Source: CAVXZE01 sp963766175
GTDB lineage: Bacteria; Myxococcota_A; UBA9160; UBA6930
NCBI GenBank assembly: GCA_963766175.1
Contig: CAVXZE010000002.1
Span: 372,001 to 436,000 of the forward strand
DNA length: 64,000 bases
Reading direction: 5' to 3'
A model generated the notes under the pieces. It saw nothing but the letters and a program-made list of their open reading frames with translations. It was not told where the DNA came from and did no database searches. This document shows positions 50,156-59,462 of the stretch, piece by piece; the stretch's first letter is position 1, and the number at the start of each line of letters is the position of its first letter. Position numbers and translations under genes: made by a program.

Positions 50156-50929
50156 ATGCTCGAGATCAGAAATCTACACGCCAGCGCCGGGGAATCGGCG
50201 ATCCTGAAGGGGATCGATCTGACCATCCGGCCCGGTGAGGTCCACGCCGTGATGGGCCCCAACGGCTCGGGAAAGAGCACCCTCGCGAATCTGCTCGCGG
50301 GGCGCCCCGGCTACTCGATCACAGAGGGCGAGATCCTCTACGATGGCCGCGATCTCACCGCCATCGAACCCGAGGAGCGAGCCCGGCAGGGCATCTTTCT
50401 CGCCTTCCAGTATCCGGTCGAGATCCCCGGTGTGGGAAACCACTACTTTCTCAAGGCATCCCTCAACGCGATCCGCACCCATCGCGGCGAAGAAGAGCTG
50501 GACGCGATGGACTTCCTGGCCGTGGTCCGCGAGAAGATGAAGATCGTGGACGTGCCGGAAGACCTGATGAACCGCTCGATCAACCAGGGGTTCTCCGGCG
50601 GCGAGAAGAAGCGCAACGAGGTGCTGCAGATGCTGCTCCTGGAGCCGAGGCTCTGCATTCTCGACGAGACCGATTCGGGTCTCGATATCGATGCGCTGCG
50701 CGTCGTCGCAACCGGTGTCAACGCATTGCGCAGCCCGGATCGATCGCTGCTGGTCATCACCCACTACCAGCGTCTGCTCGACTACATCGTTCCCGACTTC
50801 GTCCACGTGCTCTCCGAGGGACGCATCGCCCTCTCGGGCGAGAAGGATCTCGCCCTGGAGCTCGAGAAGAAGGGATATGGCTGGCTGGAGACGGCACCTC
50901 CGGGTGCCGAGGGCGTCCCTCTCCGATGA
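50156..50929 (+). CDS. sufC: Fe-S cluster assembly ATPase SufC
   Basis: A 257-residue ABC-type ATPase. Walker A is MGPNGSGKSTL near 34, the Q-loop FLAFQYPVEIPGV near 82, the SufC-specific signature NQGFSGGEKKRNEVLQ near 143, and Walker B LCILDETDSGLDID near 165. The H-switch is VITHYQRLLDYI near 200. It powers cluster assembly on SufBD. It starts 6 nt after sufB and overlaps sufD by 4 nt (ATGA). Confidence 0.96.
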   Translation: MLEIRNLHASAGESAILKGIDLTIRPGEVHAVMGPNGSGKSTLANLLAGRPGYSITEGEILYDGRDLTAIEPEERARQGIFLAFQYPVEIPGVGNHYFLKASLNAIRTHRGEEELDAMDFLAVVREKMKIVDVPEDLMNRSINQGFSGGEKKRNEVLQMLLLEPRLCILDETDSGLDIDALRVVATGVNALRSPDRSLLVITHYQRLLDYIVPDFVHVLSEGRIALSGEKDLALELEKKGYGWLETAPPGAEGVPLR

Positions 50930-52257
50930 CTCCCCTCGAGCTCGCGCGCGATCGCCTGCTCGGCCAGACCTCCGCATTCGACCGGGGAATCGGCGATGCG
51001 GACTCCGCCTGCCTGCGCCGCCTCCGCGAGGAGGGTCGCAGCCACTTCGCCTCACTCGGCTTCCCCACCACCCGCCTGGAGGAGTGGCGCTACACCAACG
51101 TCGGTCCGATCGCAGCCACGGATTTCCGGCTCGCCGATCGGGAACACGCGCCGATCCCGCGGACGGTGGTGGAGGAGATCGCCTTCCCGGTCTTCGCCTG
51201 CAGTCTTTTCGTCTTCGCAAACGGACACTTCAGGCCCGAGCTCTCCTCGTCCCCGATTCTCCCCGGGGAGCTGCGAGTGGAAAGCCTCGCGCGGCTCCGC
51301 AGCGAGAACCCGGCCGCCCTGGAGCGTCACCTGGGCCGCTACACGGACCAGAAATCGCACGCCTTCGCCGCCTTGAACACCGCGCTCCTGGACGACGGGG
51401 CGGTGGTGACGATTCCCAGCGGCGCGCGCCTCGAGAACCCCGTGCACCTGGTCTTCATTTCGAACGGAGAGACGGCGACTCTCTCTCAGCCTCGGGTCCT
51501 GGTGGTCGCCGAGGAGAACAGCCGCGCCGTGGTGATTCAGGACCACGTGTCGGTGGGCGAGGAGATCCGTTTCACCAATAGCGTCAGCGAGGTGGTGACC
51601 CACGCCGAAGCCGACCTCGACCTGGTGATTCTGCAGCGTGAGAACGATCGCACTCACCACGTCTCGAACCTCACCTCCCGGCAGCAGCGGGGTAGCCGAT
51701 TCAGGGCTCATACCGTCACGCTGGGCGGGTCCCTGGTGAGGAACGACCTCAGCGCCCTGCTCGCCGAGGAGGGCGCTGAGTGCACCCTGAACGGGATCTT
51801 TCTGGGACGGGGATCGCAGCTGATCGACAACCACACGGTCGTCGATCACGCCGTGCCCCACGGCACCAGCCGCGAGCTCTACAAGGGCATCCTGTGCGGC
51901 AAATCCAAAGGTGTGTTCCGCGGTCGGGTCATCGTTCGCCCCGACGCCCAGAAGACCGACGCCGAGCAATCGAATCCCAATCTGCTCGTGGCCGATGGTG
52001 CGGAGATCAACACCAAGCCACAGCTCGAGATCTACGCCGACGACGTCAAGTGCAGCCATGGCTCCGCCATCGGACGCCTGGACGCGGACGCGCTGTTCTA
52101 TCTGCGGTCCCGAGGGATCGACGCGGAGAGGGCGCGGCTCGTCCTGACTCGCGGCTTCGCCGTCGAAGTCCTCGAGCAGCTTCCGGCTCCCGCCCTTCGC
52201 GACGCCACACTCGCGCTGCTGGAGGAACGGCTGCGGGATGCCGGGGTCGGATCATGA
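50926..52257 (+). CDS. sufD: Fe-S cluster assembly protein SufD
   Basis: A 443-residue SufD, partner of SufB. TTRLEEWRYTNVGPI near 48 is the common N-terminal motif. SHAFAALNTALLDDGAVVTIPSG near 143 (quoted from FAALNTALLDDG), DNHTVVDHAVPHGTSRELYKGIL near 302 (quoted as HAVPHGTSRELYKG), and NPNLLVADGAEINTKPQLEIYADDVKCSHGS (quoted as INTKPQLEIYADDVKCSHG) near 365 are diagnostic. The right-handed beta-helix core is implied. It overlaps sufC and sufS by 4 nt each. Confidence 0.95.
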   Translation: MTPLELARDRLLGQTSAFDRGIGDADSACLRRLREEGRSHFASLGFPTTRLEEWRYTNVGPIAATDFRLADREHAPIPRTVVEEIAFPVFACSLFVFANGHFRPELSSSPILPGELRVESLARLRSENPAALERHLGRYTDQKSHAFAALNTALLDDGAVVTIPSGARLENPVHLVFISNGETATLSQPRVLVVAEENSRAVVIQDHVSVGEEIRFTNSVSEVVTHAEADLDLVILQRENDRTHHVSNLTSRQQRGSRFRAHTVTLGGSLVRNDLSALLAEEGAECTLNGIFLGRGSQLIDNHTVVDHAVPHGTSRELYKGILCGKSKGVFRGRVIVRPDAQKTDAEQSNPNLLVADGAEINTKPQLEIYADDVKCSHGSAIGRLDADALFYLRSRGIDAERARLVLTRGFAVEVLEQLPAPALRDATLALLEERLRDAGVGS

Positions 52258-53498
52258 GCGCGGCCCCCGCCATCGACAGGCCCTTCGAGGTGGAGAGGGT
52301 CCGCGAGGATTTCCCGATCTTGAGCCGGTCGATGCGGGGCAAGCCCCTGGTCTTTCTGGACAGCGCGGCGAGCGCTCAGAAGCCTCAGGCCGTGATCGAT
52401 GCCATCGCGGATTTCTACTCGAATCACTACGCCAATATTCACCGGGGGCTCTACCAGCTCTCGGAGACGGCGACACGGCTCCACGAGGAGGCGCGGGCAA
52501 AGGTCCAGGCGCTGCTGCACGCGGCGCAGTCCCGCGAGATCGTCTTTACGCGCAACGCCACCGAGGCAATCAACCTGGTGGCCCAGAGCTTCGCGCGTCA
52601 TCACCTCGGCGCGGGCGACGAGATCCTGATCACCTGCATGGAGCACCACGCCAACATCGTCCCCTGGCAGATGATATGCGAGGAGAAGGGGGCCCGGCTG
52701 CGCGTCGCCCCCATCAGCGACGCCGGGGAGCTGCTCACGGGCGAGCTGGAGGGTCTGATCGGCCCGCGCACCCGCCTGGTGGCGGTCGCTCACGTCTCGA
52801 ACGTGCTGGGAACCATCAACCCGGTGCGATGGATCGTCGAGGTGGCGCACGCCCACGGGGTTCCGGTGCTGGTGGACGGGGCCCAGGCGGTTCCGCGCCT
52901 CGCCGTCGACGTGCAAGAGCTCGACTGTGATTTCTACGTCTTCTCGGGTCACAAGCTCTACGGCCCTTCCGGGATCGGCGCCCTTTACGCCCGCGCGGAG
53001 CTGCTCGAGGCCATGCCTCCCTACCAGGGAGGAGGCGAGATGATCTCGTCGGTCAGCTTCGAGAAGACCACCTACAACGAGATCCCGTACCGATTCGAGG
53101 CGGGAACACCGGACATCGCCGGAGCGATCGGCCTCGCCGCGGCCATCGACTACGTGGAGGCGATCGGCATCGAGCGTATCGCAGCCCAGGAGCACGCCCT
53201 GCTCGCCTACGGGACGAAGCTGCTCTCAGGGATCCCCGAGGTCCGGCTGATCGGAACGGCGCGGGAGAAGACCGGAGTGCTCTCCTTCGTCGTCGAGGGA
53301 ATCCATCCCCACGACGTGGGTACGATCCTCGACGGTGAGGGTGTCGCGATCCGCGCGGGTCATCACTGCGCACAGCCGCTGATGGATCGCCTGGGCCTGC
53401 CCTCCACGGCCCGGGCCTCCCTCGGTCTCTACAACAACCAGAGCGACCTGGATCGGCTCGCCGAAGCGATCCAGAAGGTCATCGAGGTCTTCCGCTGA
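52254..53498 (+). CDS. sufS: Cysteine desulfurase SufS
   Basis: A 414-residue group II cysteine desulfurase that supplies persulfide sulfur. VFLDSAASAQKPQAVID is near 33 and HYANIHRGLYQLSE near 58. The PLP lysine Lys234 is in YVFSGHKLYGPSGIG, and the catalytic Cys372 in RAGHHCAQPLMDRLG. ATG 52254 overlaps the sufD stop (ATGA). The stop shares its last base with the sufU start. The longer frame from 51780 is only a read-through of sufD in another frame. Confidence 0.95.
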   Translation: MSAAPAIDRPFEVERVREDFPILSRSMRGKPLVFLDSAASAQKPQAVIDAIADFYSNHYANIHRGLYQLSETATRLHEEARAKVQALLHAAQSREIVFTRNATEAINLVAQSFARHHLGAGDEILITCMEHHANIVPWQMICEEKGARLRVAPISDAGELLTGELEGLIGPRTRLVAVAHVSNVLGTINPVRWIVEVAHAHGVPVLVDGAQAVPRLAVDVQELDCDFYVFSGHKLYGPSGIGALYARAELLEAMPPYQGGGEMISSVSFEKTTYNEIPYRFEAGTPDIAGAIGLAAAIDYVEAIGIERIAAQEHALLAYGTKLLSGIPEVRLIGTAREKTGVLSFVVEGIHPHDVGTILDGEGVAIRAGHHCAQPLMDRLGLPSTARASLGLYNNQSDLDRLAEAIQKVIEVFR

Positions 53499-53953
53499 TG
53501 CCGGACCTTCGCGAGCTCTACCAGACCACCATCCTGGATCACAACAAGAAGCCCAGGAACTTCCACAAGCCCGACGGCGCGAACCGGGAGGCGAACGGCT
53601 GGAACCCGCTCTGCGGCGACAAGGTGACCATCTACCTGGCCGTGGACGATGGCGGGGTGGTCCAGGAGGTGGGATTCCAGGGCTCGGGCTGTGCGATCTC
53701 GACGGCGTCCGCCTCGATGATGACCCAGGCCGTCAAGGGCAAGACAGTCGACGAGGTCCTCGAGGTCTTCGATCGCTTTCACGAGCTGGTCGCCGGCCCC
53801 CCCGTCGCCGAGGCCGACCAGAAGGCCCTCGGCAAGCTCACCGTCTTCAGTGGAGTCCGCGAGTACCCGATGCGCGTGAAGTGCGCGACACTGCCCTGGC
53901 ACACGCTGCGCTCGGCCGTGCGGGGCGAGGACACGACCGCGAAGACCGAGTGA
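53498..53953 (+). CDS. sufU: SufU-type zinc-dependent sulfurtransferase
   Basis: A 151-residue IscU-like protein of the SufU class. It starts LYQTTILDHNKKPRNF. The three conserved cysteines are Cys39 (NPLCGD), Cys65 (GSGCAIST) and Cys129 (RVKCATLPWHTL), and the roughly 18-residue insertion typical of SufU lies between the second and third. SufU accepts sulfur from SufS via zinc ligand exchange. It replaces SufE here, an arrangement best known from Gram-positive bacteria but present in several diderm lineages. Confidence 0.93.
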   Translation: MPDLRELYQTTILDHNKKPRNFHKPDGANREANGWNPLCGDKVTIYLAVDDGGVVQEVGFQGSGCAISTASASMMTQAVKGKTVDEVLEVFDRFHELVAGPPVAEADQKALGKLTVFSGVREYPMRVKCATLPWHTLRSAVRGEDTTAKTE

Positions 53954-53968
53954 TCGGAGGAGTCGAGG

Positions 53969-54283
53969 ATGGCACTCGACTGCGAGAGGCTGAAGGAAGA
54001 GGTGACCGCGCTGCTCCGGGACGTCTACGACCCGGAGATTCCCGTCAACATCTACGAGCTCGGCCTGGTGTACGAGGTTCGCGTCGACGAGAGCGGCGGC
54101 GTCGGCATCGTGATGACGCTGACCTCGCCGATGTGCCCGGTGGCGGAGATCCTGCCGCAGGAGATCGAGACCCGGACCCGGGAGATCGAGGGCGTTCGTG
54201 ACGTAAAGATCGATCTGGTCTGGGATCCGCCCTGGGATCCTGAAATGATGTCCGAGGCCGCGCGCCTCGAGCTGGGGATGTAA
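53969..54283 (+). CDS. sufT: SufT / MIP18-family (DUF59) Fe-S maturation protein
   Basis: A 104-residue DUF59 protein. It has ALLRDVYDPEIPVNIYELGLVYEV near 14 (quoted as VYDPEIPVNIYELGL), LTSPMCPVAEILPQEI near 51 with the conserved cysteine, and VDLVWDPPWDPEMMSE-type ending (here IDLVWDPPWDPEMMSEAAR). SufT helps Fe-S protein maturation under high demand. It lies 15 nt after sufU with a GAGGA ribosome site and closes the operon. Confidence 0.93.
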   Translation: MALDCERLKEEVTALLRDVYDPEIPVNIYELGLVYEVRVDESGGVGIVMTLTSPMCPVAEILPQEIETRTREIEGVRDVKIDLVWDPPWDPEMMSEAARLELGM

Positions 54284-54294
54284 CCTCGGGTCGG

Positions 54295-55107
54295 ATGCGC
54301 AATCGCGTTCTGGCACTGGTAGCGATCCTCGTCATCATCGGAATCCTCGTCTTGCCCCTCGCTCTCCTCGACCGCCTGATCTTCCAGCCTTCCCCGGGAG
54401 TCGATCTGACGCCCGAGGCCCTCGGAATCGAGGCCGAAAGCGTCTTCCTCGAGAGCGAGGACGGCGTCAGGATCCACGCCTTCTTCCTGCCCTCGCCCGG
54501 CGCCACCCGCTCGCTGCTCTTTCTCCACGGGAACGCTGGAAATGCCTCCCACCGGCTGCCCAACGCCGCCGAACTGGCGGCACTTGGCGCCGATGTCCTG
54601 CTCCTCGACTACCGCGGATACGGTCTGAGCGAGGGAAGACCCTCTGAGGAGGGCGTGTACGCGGACGCGCGGGCCGGCCTCGAGCATCTGCAAACCAGCC
54701 GCGGCTATCCCCTCGACCGCATCGTCGTGTTCGGCCGCTCTCTGGGTGGTGTGGTCGCCGTGGACCTCGCAGCGGACCGTCCCCTGGCAGGTCTGATCCT
54801 GGAGAGCACCTTCACCTCGATCGCGGACATGGCCCGGGCGGCCATCGGAATCCCGCTCGGAGCGCTGATCGGCCGGCGCTTCCCCGCCGAAGAGAAGATC
54901 CGGCGAGTGCGCTCCCCGATCCTCTTCTTCCACGGCGACAGGGATCGGATCGTTCCCTTCGAGCTGGGACGCCGGCTGTTCGCGGCGGCTCCGGAGCCAA
55001 AGACTTTCGAGACGATCGCGGGCGCGGGGCACAACGACACCACCCTGGTGGGTGGAGCGCCCTACTACCAGCGAATCCAGCGCTTCCTCGATCAGGTCGC
55101 ACCGTGA
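54295..55107 (+). CDS. Membrane-anchored alpha/beta hydrolase (BEM46/YqkD-like)
   Basis: A 270-residue hydrolase. An N-terminal hydrophobic helix (VLALVAILVIIGILVLPLAL, about 4-24) is an anchor or signal, and IFQPSPGVDLTPEALG follows. The catalytic fold has LLFLHGNAGNASHRL near 76, LLLDYRGYGLSEGRPSEEG near 101, nucleophile elbow VFGRSLGGVVAVDLA near 143, SPILFFHGDRDRIVPFE near 205 and GAGHNDTTLV near 243. This matches BEM46/ABHD13-like hydrolases. It starts 11 nt after sufT and could be co-transcribed. The substrate is unknown. Confidence 0.82.
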   Translation: MRNRVLALVAILVIIGILVLPLALLDRLIFQPSPGVDLTPEALGIEAESVFLESEDGVRIHAFFLPSPGATRSLLFLHGNAGNASHRLPNAAELAALGADVLLLDYRGYGLSEGRPSEEGVYADARAGLEHLQTSRGYPLDRIVVFGRSLGGVVAVDLAADRPLAGLILESTFTSIADMARAAIGIPLGALIGRRFPAEEKIRRVRSPILFFHGDRDRIVPFELGRRLFAAAPEPKTFETIAGAGHNDTTLVGGAPYYQRIQRFLDQVAP

Positions 55108-55160
55108 GCGAGGCCTTGAAGAAGGGAATCGTCGGCTAGACTCGGAGCCGGGAGGGCCCA

Positions 55161-57386
55161 TTGGCCGGCGAAAAGGCGGCGGGAGGGCTGGGTGCGGTCT
55201 GGGCCGGTCTGAGACACGCTTCTCGGGCGGGCCTCTCCCAGATGCTTCCGGCGCTGACCCAGGTGAACCAGAGCAGCGGCTTCGACTGCCCTGGCTGTGC
55301 CTGGCCGGAGAACCCGCACAGAGCGCGGATCGAGTGCTGCGAGAACGGTGTCAAGGCCATCGCCCACGAGATCGGCGCGCCCCTCCTCAACCGCGAGTTC
55401 TTCTCTCATTGGTCTACGTCCGCTTTGCTGGAGCAGAGCGACCGATGGCTCGAACAGCAGGGCCGTATCGCAGAGCCGATGATCCTCCGGCCCGGCGCGA
55501 TGCGCTACGAGCCGATCTCGTGGGATGCCGCCTTCCACCGCATCGGCGAGGTCCTGCGGCTCCTCGAGTCCCCGAAGGAGGCCGTCTTCTACTGCTCGGG
55601 CAGAGCCAGCAACGAGGCCGCCTTTCTCTATCAGCTCTTCGCCCGCCAGTTCGGCACCAACAACCTGCCCAGCTCCTCCCACTTCTGTGACGAGTCGGGC
55701 CGCACCGGGCTCGCCGAGGTCATCGGCACTGGAAAGGGAACGGTCTGCCTGGACGACTTCGAGCAGGCCGATCTGATCCTGGTGCTGGGGCAGAATCCAG
55801 GCACCAGCCACCCGCGCATGCTGAACACTCTCGCAGGCGCGGTGAAGCGGGGATGCAGGGTGATCAGCATCAACCCCCTGCGCGAGCGCGGCCTGGCGCG
55901 CTTCAAGCGCCCCGGAAATCCCTTCGCAGGCGCGACTGCCCTGGCGGAGCGTTTCGTCCGCGTCCGGATTGGAGGGGACATCGCACTGCTCAAGGGCGTC
56001 ATGAAGGAGCTTCTCGCCCTCGACAACCTGAGGCCGGGAACCGTGCTCGACCGCGACTTCATCGGCCAGCACAGCGAGGGTTTCGAAGAGCTTCGCCGCA
56101 GGCTCGCCGATTACAGCTTCGAATCGCTGGTCGCGCAGAGCGGCATCCCCCGAAGCGAGATGGGCGAGATCGCGGAGATCTACGCCACTTCCGAGCGGGT
56201 AATCGCCTGCTGGGCGACGGGACTGACCCAGCATCGACACGGTGCGGAGAACGTCCAGGAGCTGGCCAATCTGCTCATGCTGCGCGGCAACCTCGGCAAG
56301 CCGGGTGCCGGCCTCTGTCCGCTGCAGGGTCACAGCAACGCTCCTGGAATCCGTAGCATGGGCATCGCCACCAGACCGGAGATGGCCTTCCTGACGCGTC
56401 TCGGCAGGGAGTTCGAATTCACGGCGCCGGCCGAGCCGGGCTACGACTGCGTCGAGGCGATCCACGCCATGCAAGATGGGAAGGTGCAGGCCTTCATCGG
56501 TCTGGGCGGCAACTTCGCAACCGTATCTCCAGACACCGAGTACACCACGGAGGCCCTGCGCCGCTGTCGTCTCACCGTCCAGGTCGCCACCCGGCTGAAC
56601 CGCAGCCAACTGATCACGGGCCGGGAGGCGATCCTCCTCCCCTGCCTCTGCCGGAGCGAGCGCGATCGCCAACGCAGCGGCGACCAGTTCGTGAGCGTCG
56701 AGAGCGCCATGGGGAAGGTTCACCGCTCCCAGGGGCAGCGCGAGCCCGCATCGGTGGCACTCCGCAGCGAGCCCGCCATCGTCGCCGCCATGGCCCGCGC
56801 GACGCTCGGCGACACCGCCAGAGTGCCGTGGGAAGAGCTGATCGTGGACTACGAGCGGATCCGGGAGCGGATCTCACGCACCATTGCGGGCTTCGAAGAC
56901 CAGAGCGAGCGGATTCGCGAGCCGAGCGGGTTCGCGCTTCCAAACCGCGCGCGCGATCGCCAGTTCGCCACGCCCAGCGGCCGCGCCCGCTTCCGGGTGG
57001 TCCCCCTTCCCGAGATCGAGTCGGCCGAGGGGCGCTTGCTTCTGATGACGGTGCGCAGCCACGACCAGTTCAACACGACGGTCTACGGGGACGGCGATCG
57101 TTATCGCGGCATCGGTGCGGAACGCCGCGTCGTGCTGTTGAACCGCGCCGACATGGAAGCGATGGGATTCTCGGAGGGGCAGCGCCTCGACCTGACCAGC
57201 CACTTCGAAGGCCGGACCCGCAGCATCTCCGGCCTTGCGGCCCTTGCCTACGACGTTCCGGCAGGCTGCGCCGTCAGCTACTTCCCCGAAGCCAACCCTC
57301 TCTTTCCCATCGACCACGTCGCCCCCGGCTGCGGCACCCCCTCCTACAAGCTCCTCCCCATCAGCCTGGCTCCGTCCCGCGAGTAG
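55161..57386 (+). CDS. FdhF/YdeP-family molybdopterin oxidoreductase
   Basis: A 741-residue molybdopterin enzyme of the YdeP subfamily. The N-terminus has FDCPGCAWPENPHRARIE near 35, where only two cysteines replace the four-Cys [4Fe-4S] motif of formate dehydrogenases; this is usual for YdeP. Cofactor-binding segments include SGRASNEAAFLYQLFAR near 145, LPSSSHFCDESGRTGL near 170, LVLGQNPGTSHPRML near 205 and MLRGNLGKPGAGLCPLQGHSN near 372 (quoted from RGNLGKPGAGLCPL). It starts at TTG 55161. The physiological substrate of YdeP proteins is unclear. No FdhD or Mo-cofactor genes adjoin. Confidence 0.85.
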   Translation: MAGEKAAGGLGAVWAGLRHASRAGLSQMLPALTQVNQSSGFDCPGCAWPENPHRARIECCENGVKAIAHEIGAPLLNREFFSHWSTSALLEQSDRWLEQQGRIAEPMILRPGAMRYEPISWDAAFHRIGEVLRLLESPKEAVFYCSGRASNEAAFLYQLFARQFGTNNLPSSSHFCDESGRTGLAEVIGTGKGTVCLDDFEQADLILVLGQNPGTSHPRMLNTLAGAVKRGCRVISINPLRERGLARFKRPGNPFAGATALAERFVRVRIGGDIALLKGVMKELLALDNLRPGTVLDRDFIGQHSEGFEELRRRLADYSFESLVAQSGIPRSEMGEIAEIYATSERVIACWATGLTQHRHGAENVQELANLLMLRGNLGKPGAGLCPLQGHSNAPGIRSMGIATRPEMAFLTRLGREFEFTAPAEPGYDCVEAIHAMQDGKVQAFIGLGGNFATVSPDTEYTTEALRRCRLTVQVATRLNRSQLITGREAILLPCLCRSERDRQRSGDQFVSVESAMGKVHRSQGQREPASVALRSEPAIVAAMARATLGDTARVPWEELIVDYERIRERISRTIAGFEDQSERIREPSGFALPNRARDRQFATPSGRARFRVVPLPEIESAEGRLLLMTVRSHDQFNTTVYGDGDRYRGIGAERRVVLLNRADMEAMGFSEGQRLDLTSHFEGRTRSISGLAALAYDVPAGCAVSYFPEANPLFPIDHVAPGCGTPSYKLLPISLAPSRE

Positions 57387-57532
57387 CGAGAGAACCAAGT
57401 ACGAGAATGGGAGAACGGTGATATCCTGCAGTGTACGGACCAAGCTCGGGTCAGCCTCGAGGGTTGGCCGGAGCTCGGATCGAGGTGGGAGCCGACTCCT
57501 GGCATGGTGAATCCGCGGAAAGTCGAGGTCTG

Positions 57533-58472
57533 GTGAGAGAACGAGAAGGACGGATCCTGGTGACCGGCGCCAACGGTCATCTGGGAATCCGGCTGATCCG
57601 CCGTCTGGCCGATCGCGGCTCCGCGCCAGAAGGCGTGCGAGCGCTGGTGCGCTCGGAGCGCGCCGCAAACACCCTGCGCGAGCTTCCCGAGAGCTGCCGT
57701 CCGGAGATCTGCATCGTCGACTACGCCGACGCGGAGGCCGTTACGGCCGCGGCGGGCGGCTGCGGCGGCATCGTCCACCTGATCGGAATCCTGAAGGAGA
57801 CCCGAAGCGCCCGATATCTCGATGCCCATGAGGCGGCTTCCAGCGCCCTGGCGCACGCCGCCGAGAGCGTCGGCGCGAGAAGGATCGTCTACATGAGCAT
57901 TCTGGGCTCGGACCCGGAGGCGGGGAACGCCTGCCTGGCCTCGAAAGGCAGGGCGGAGCAGATCCTGCTCGGCTGCCGGGTTCCGGTGACCGTGCTCCGG
58001 GTGCCCATGGTCCTCGGGCCGGGTGAGATCGCAGCCTTCGCCCTGCGGAGCAGCGTTCGCGCTCCCTTCGCAGCGCTGGTGCGCGGCGGCGCCGCTCTCG
58101 AGCAGCCCATCGACGCGGAGGACGTCACGATGGCAATCGAGAGCGCCCTGGCGGATCGAGGCAGCGACGACGCGGTCCTCGACCTGGCCGGTCCCGAGTC
58201 CCTCACCCATCGGGAGCTGGTCTGCCGCGCCGCGAAGCTGATCGCGAAGAGGCCGCGCTTCCTGCCCATTCCCATGGCGGCCGCCTCTCTCTTCGCCCGG
58301 CTGGCGGAGCGCTTCTCGGACGACCCTCCGCTCACACCCGCCATGCTGGGAGTCCTGGAACAGGACGACCGCATCGACCCGAGCCCGGCCTGTGCGACGG
58401 CTGGGACTGACCCTGACACCGCTCGACGAGACCTTGAGACGTTGTCTGGGAGAGGACGGTACCGCCTCATGA
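57533..58472 (+). CDS. NAD(P)-binding SDR (NDUFA9-like), apparent frameshift near 58397
   Basis: An atypical SDR of about 312 residues: ILVTGANGHLGIRLIRRL near 8, GIVHLIGILKETRS near 80, RIVYMSILGSDPEAGN near 119 and FLPIPMAAASLFARL near 243. I chose GTG 57533 (GAGG 5 nt upstream). In the first frame the protein runs well to DPSPAC (58394). The family-like ending RLGLTLTPLDETLRRCLG then appears one base on, in frame with TGA 58470-58472. So one extra base seems present between 58394 and 58400. Uncorrected, the frame reads straight into the next gene as an artificial 683-residue fusion (57431-59482). Confidence 0.7.
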
Positions 58473-59462
58473 GTGCAACCCTCGAACCGGAAGGCAAGCC
58501 GAAGCGGCGCGCGGCACTGTGGAAGCGCCTCGCGCCCTGGGCGATCACCATCGTCTGCTTCGGCTACCTCTACATCCGCATCGGGGGGGCCGCCCAGCGC
58601 AATGACCCGCCGCTGAGCGTGCCGGCGTATCTGTCCGGAATCTTCGCCAGTGTGGACTGGGTTCACTGGCTCGCGCTGATGATCCCCTACTCGTTCCTGT
58701 ATCTGTTGATCGACACAACCGTGCTGTGGCGGGTGGTGAACTGGTTCAACACCAAGGTCTCCTACCTGGATCTGCTCCCGGTGCGCGCCAGCACCTACAT
58801 CATCTCGATCGTGAACGAGCAGGTGGGAAAGGGCGCCATCGCCGTCTACCTGAATCGCCGCGACGGCGTCCCCGGCTGGCAGATCGGCTCGAGCGTGATC
58901 TTCATCATGTTCTGCGAGTTCTACTACCTGCTCTTCTGGGCGCTGGAGGGCGTCACGCTGCGCTGGGACGAGCTCCCGCCCATCTTTCACGTGATTCCCC
59001 TGATCGCAGCGGCGGCGGCGGTCTTCTTCGTGGCCTTCGTCTACTACTTCCGCAGCCCGCGCTTCGCCTCCTCCAGCCCTGAGAGAGCGCCAGATCTTCC
59101 TCTCCTTTCGCAAGGCCCCGCCCTGGTACTACCTGATCATCATCGTGATCCGCTCACCGGCGCTGCTGGCCGCGGCCTGGGTCTACTCGGAGGTGGCGAA
59201 GCTGTTCGGTGTGCCTCTCGGCTTCGTGGACATGCTCGGCTACCTGCCGGTGATCTTCTTCGGAACCCTGGTTCCCGGCCCCTTCCGAGCGGTGGCCGTC
59301 ACGATGTGGCCGATTTTGCTCCCCGATTACGCGGGAGAGATGACCGTGTTCGGCTTCGTCCAGCACAACTTCTTCGTGCTGTTCAATGCGGCGATCGGCC
59401 TACTCTTCCTGCGCCGCGTCAGTCGCGAGCTGTTCGCGACGCCCGCCGAGCAAAGCCCCTGA
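58469..59462 (+). CDS. Polytopic membrane protein (flippase-like, tentative), apparent frameshift near 59078
   Basis: ATG 58469 overlaps the corrected SDR stop (ATGA). A cytoplasmic start (MSATLEPEGKPKRRAALWKR) is followed by about seven hydrophobic segments, e.g. WAITIVCFGYLYIRIG, ALMIPYSFLYLLIDTTVLW, IFIMFCEFYYLLFWAL and VIPLIAAAAAVFFVAFVYYF. At about 59072-59079 the hydrophobic reading moves one base on: LRERQIFLSFRKAPPWYY, LIIIVIRSPALLAAAWVY and MLGYLPVIFFGTLV end at 59462. The loop IVNEQVGKGAIAVYLNRR loosely resembles LPG-synthase/UPF0104 flippase-like proteins. Either a pseudogene or a one-base sequence error. Confidence 0.62.

Noticed and set aside
55092..56723. 543-residue minus-strand frame opposite the molybdopterin oxidoreductase
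   Set aside because: Shadow frame; the plus-strand protein has all YdeP-type motifs.
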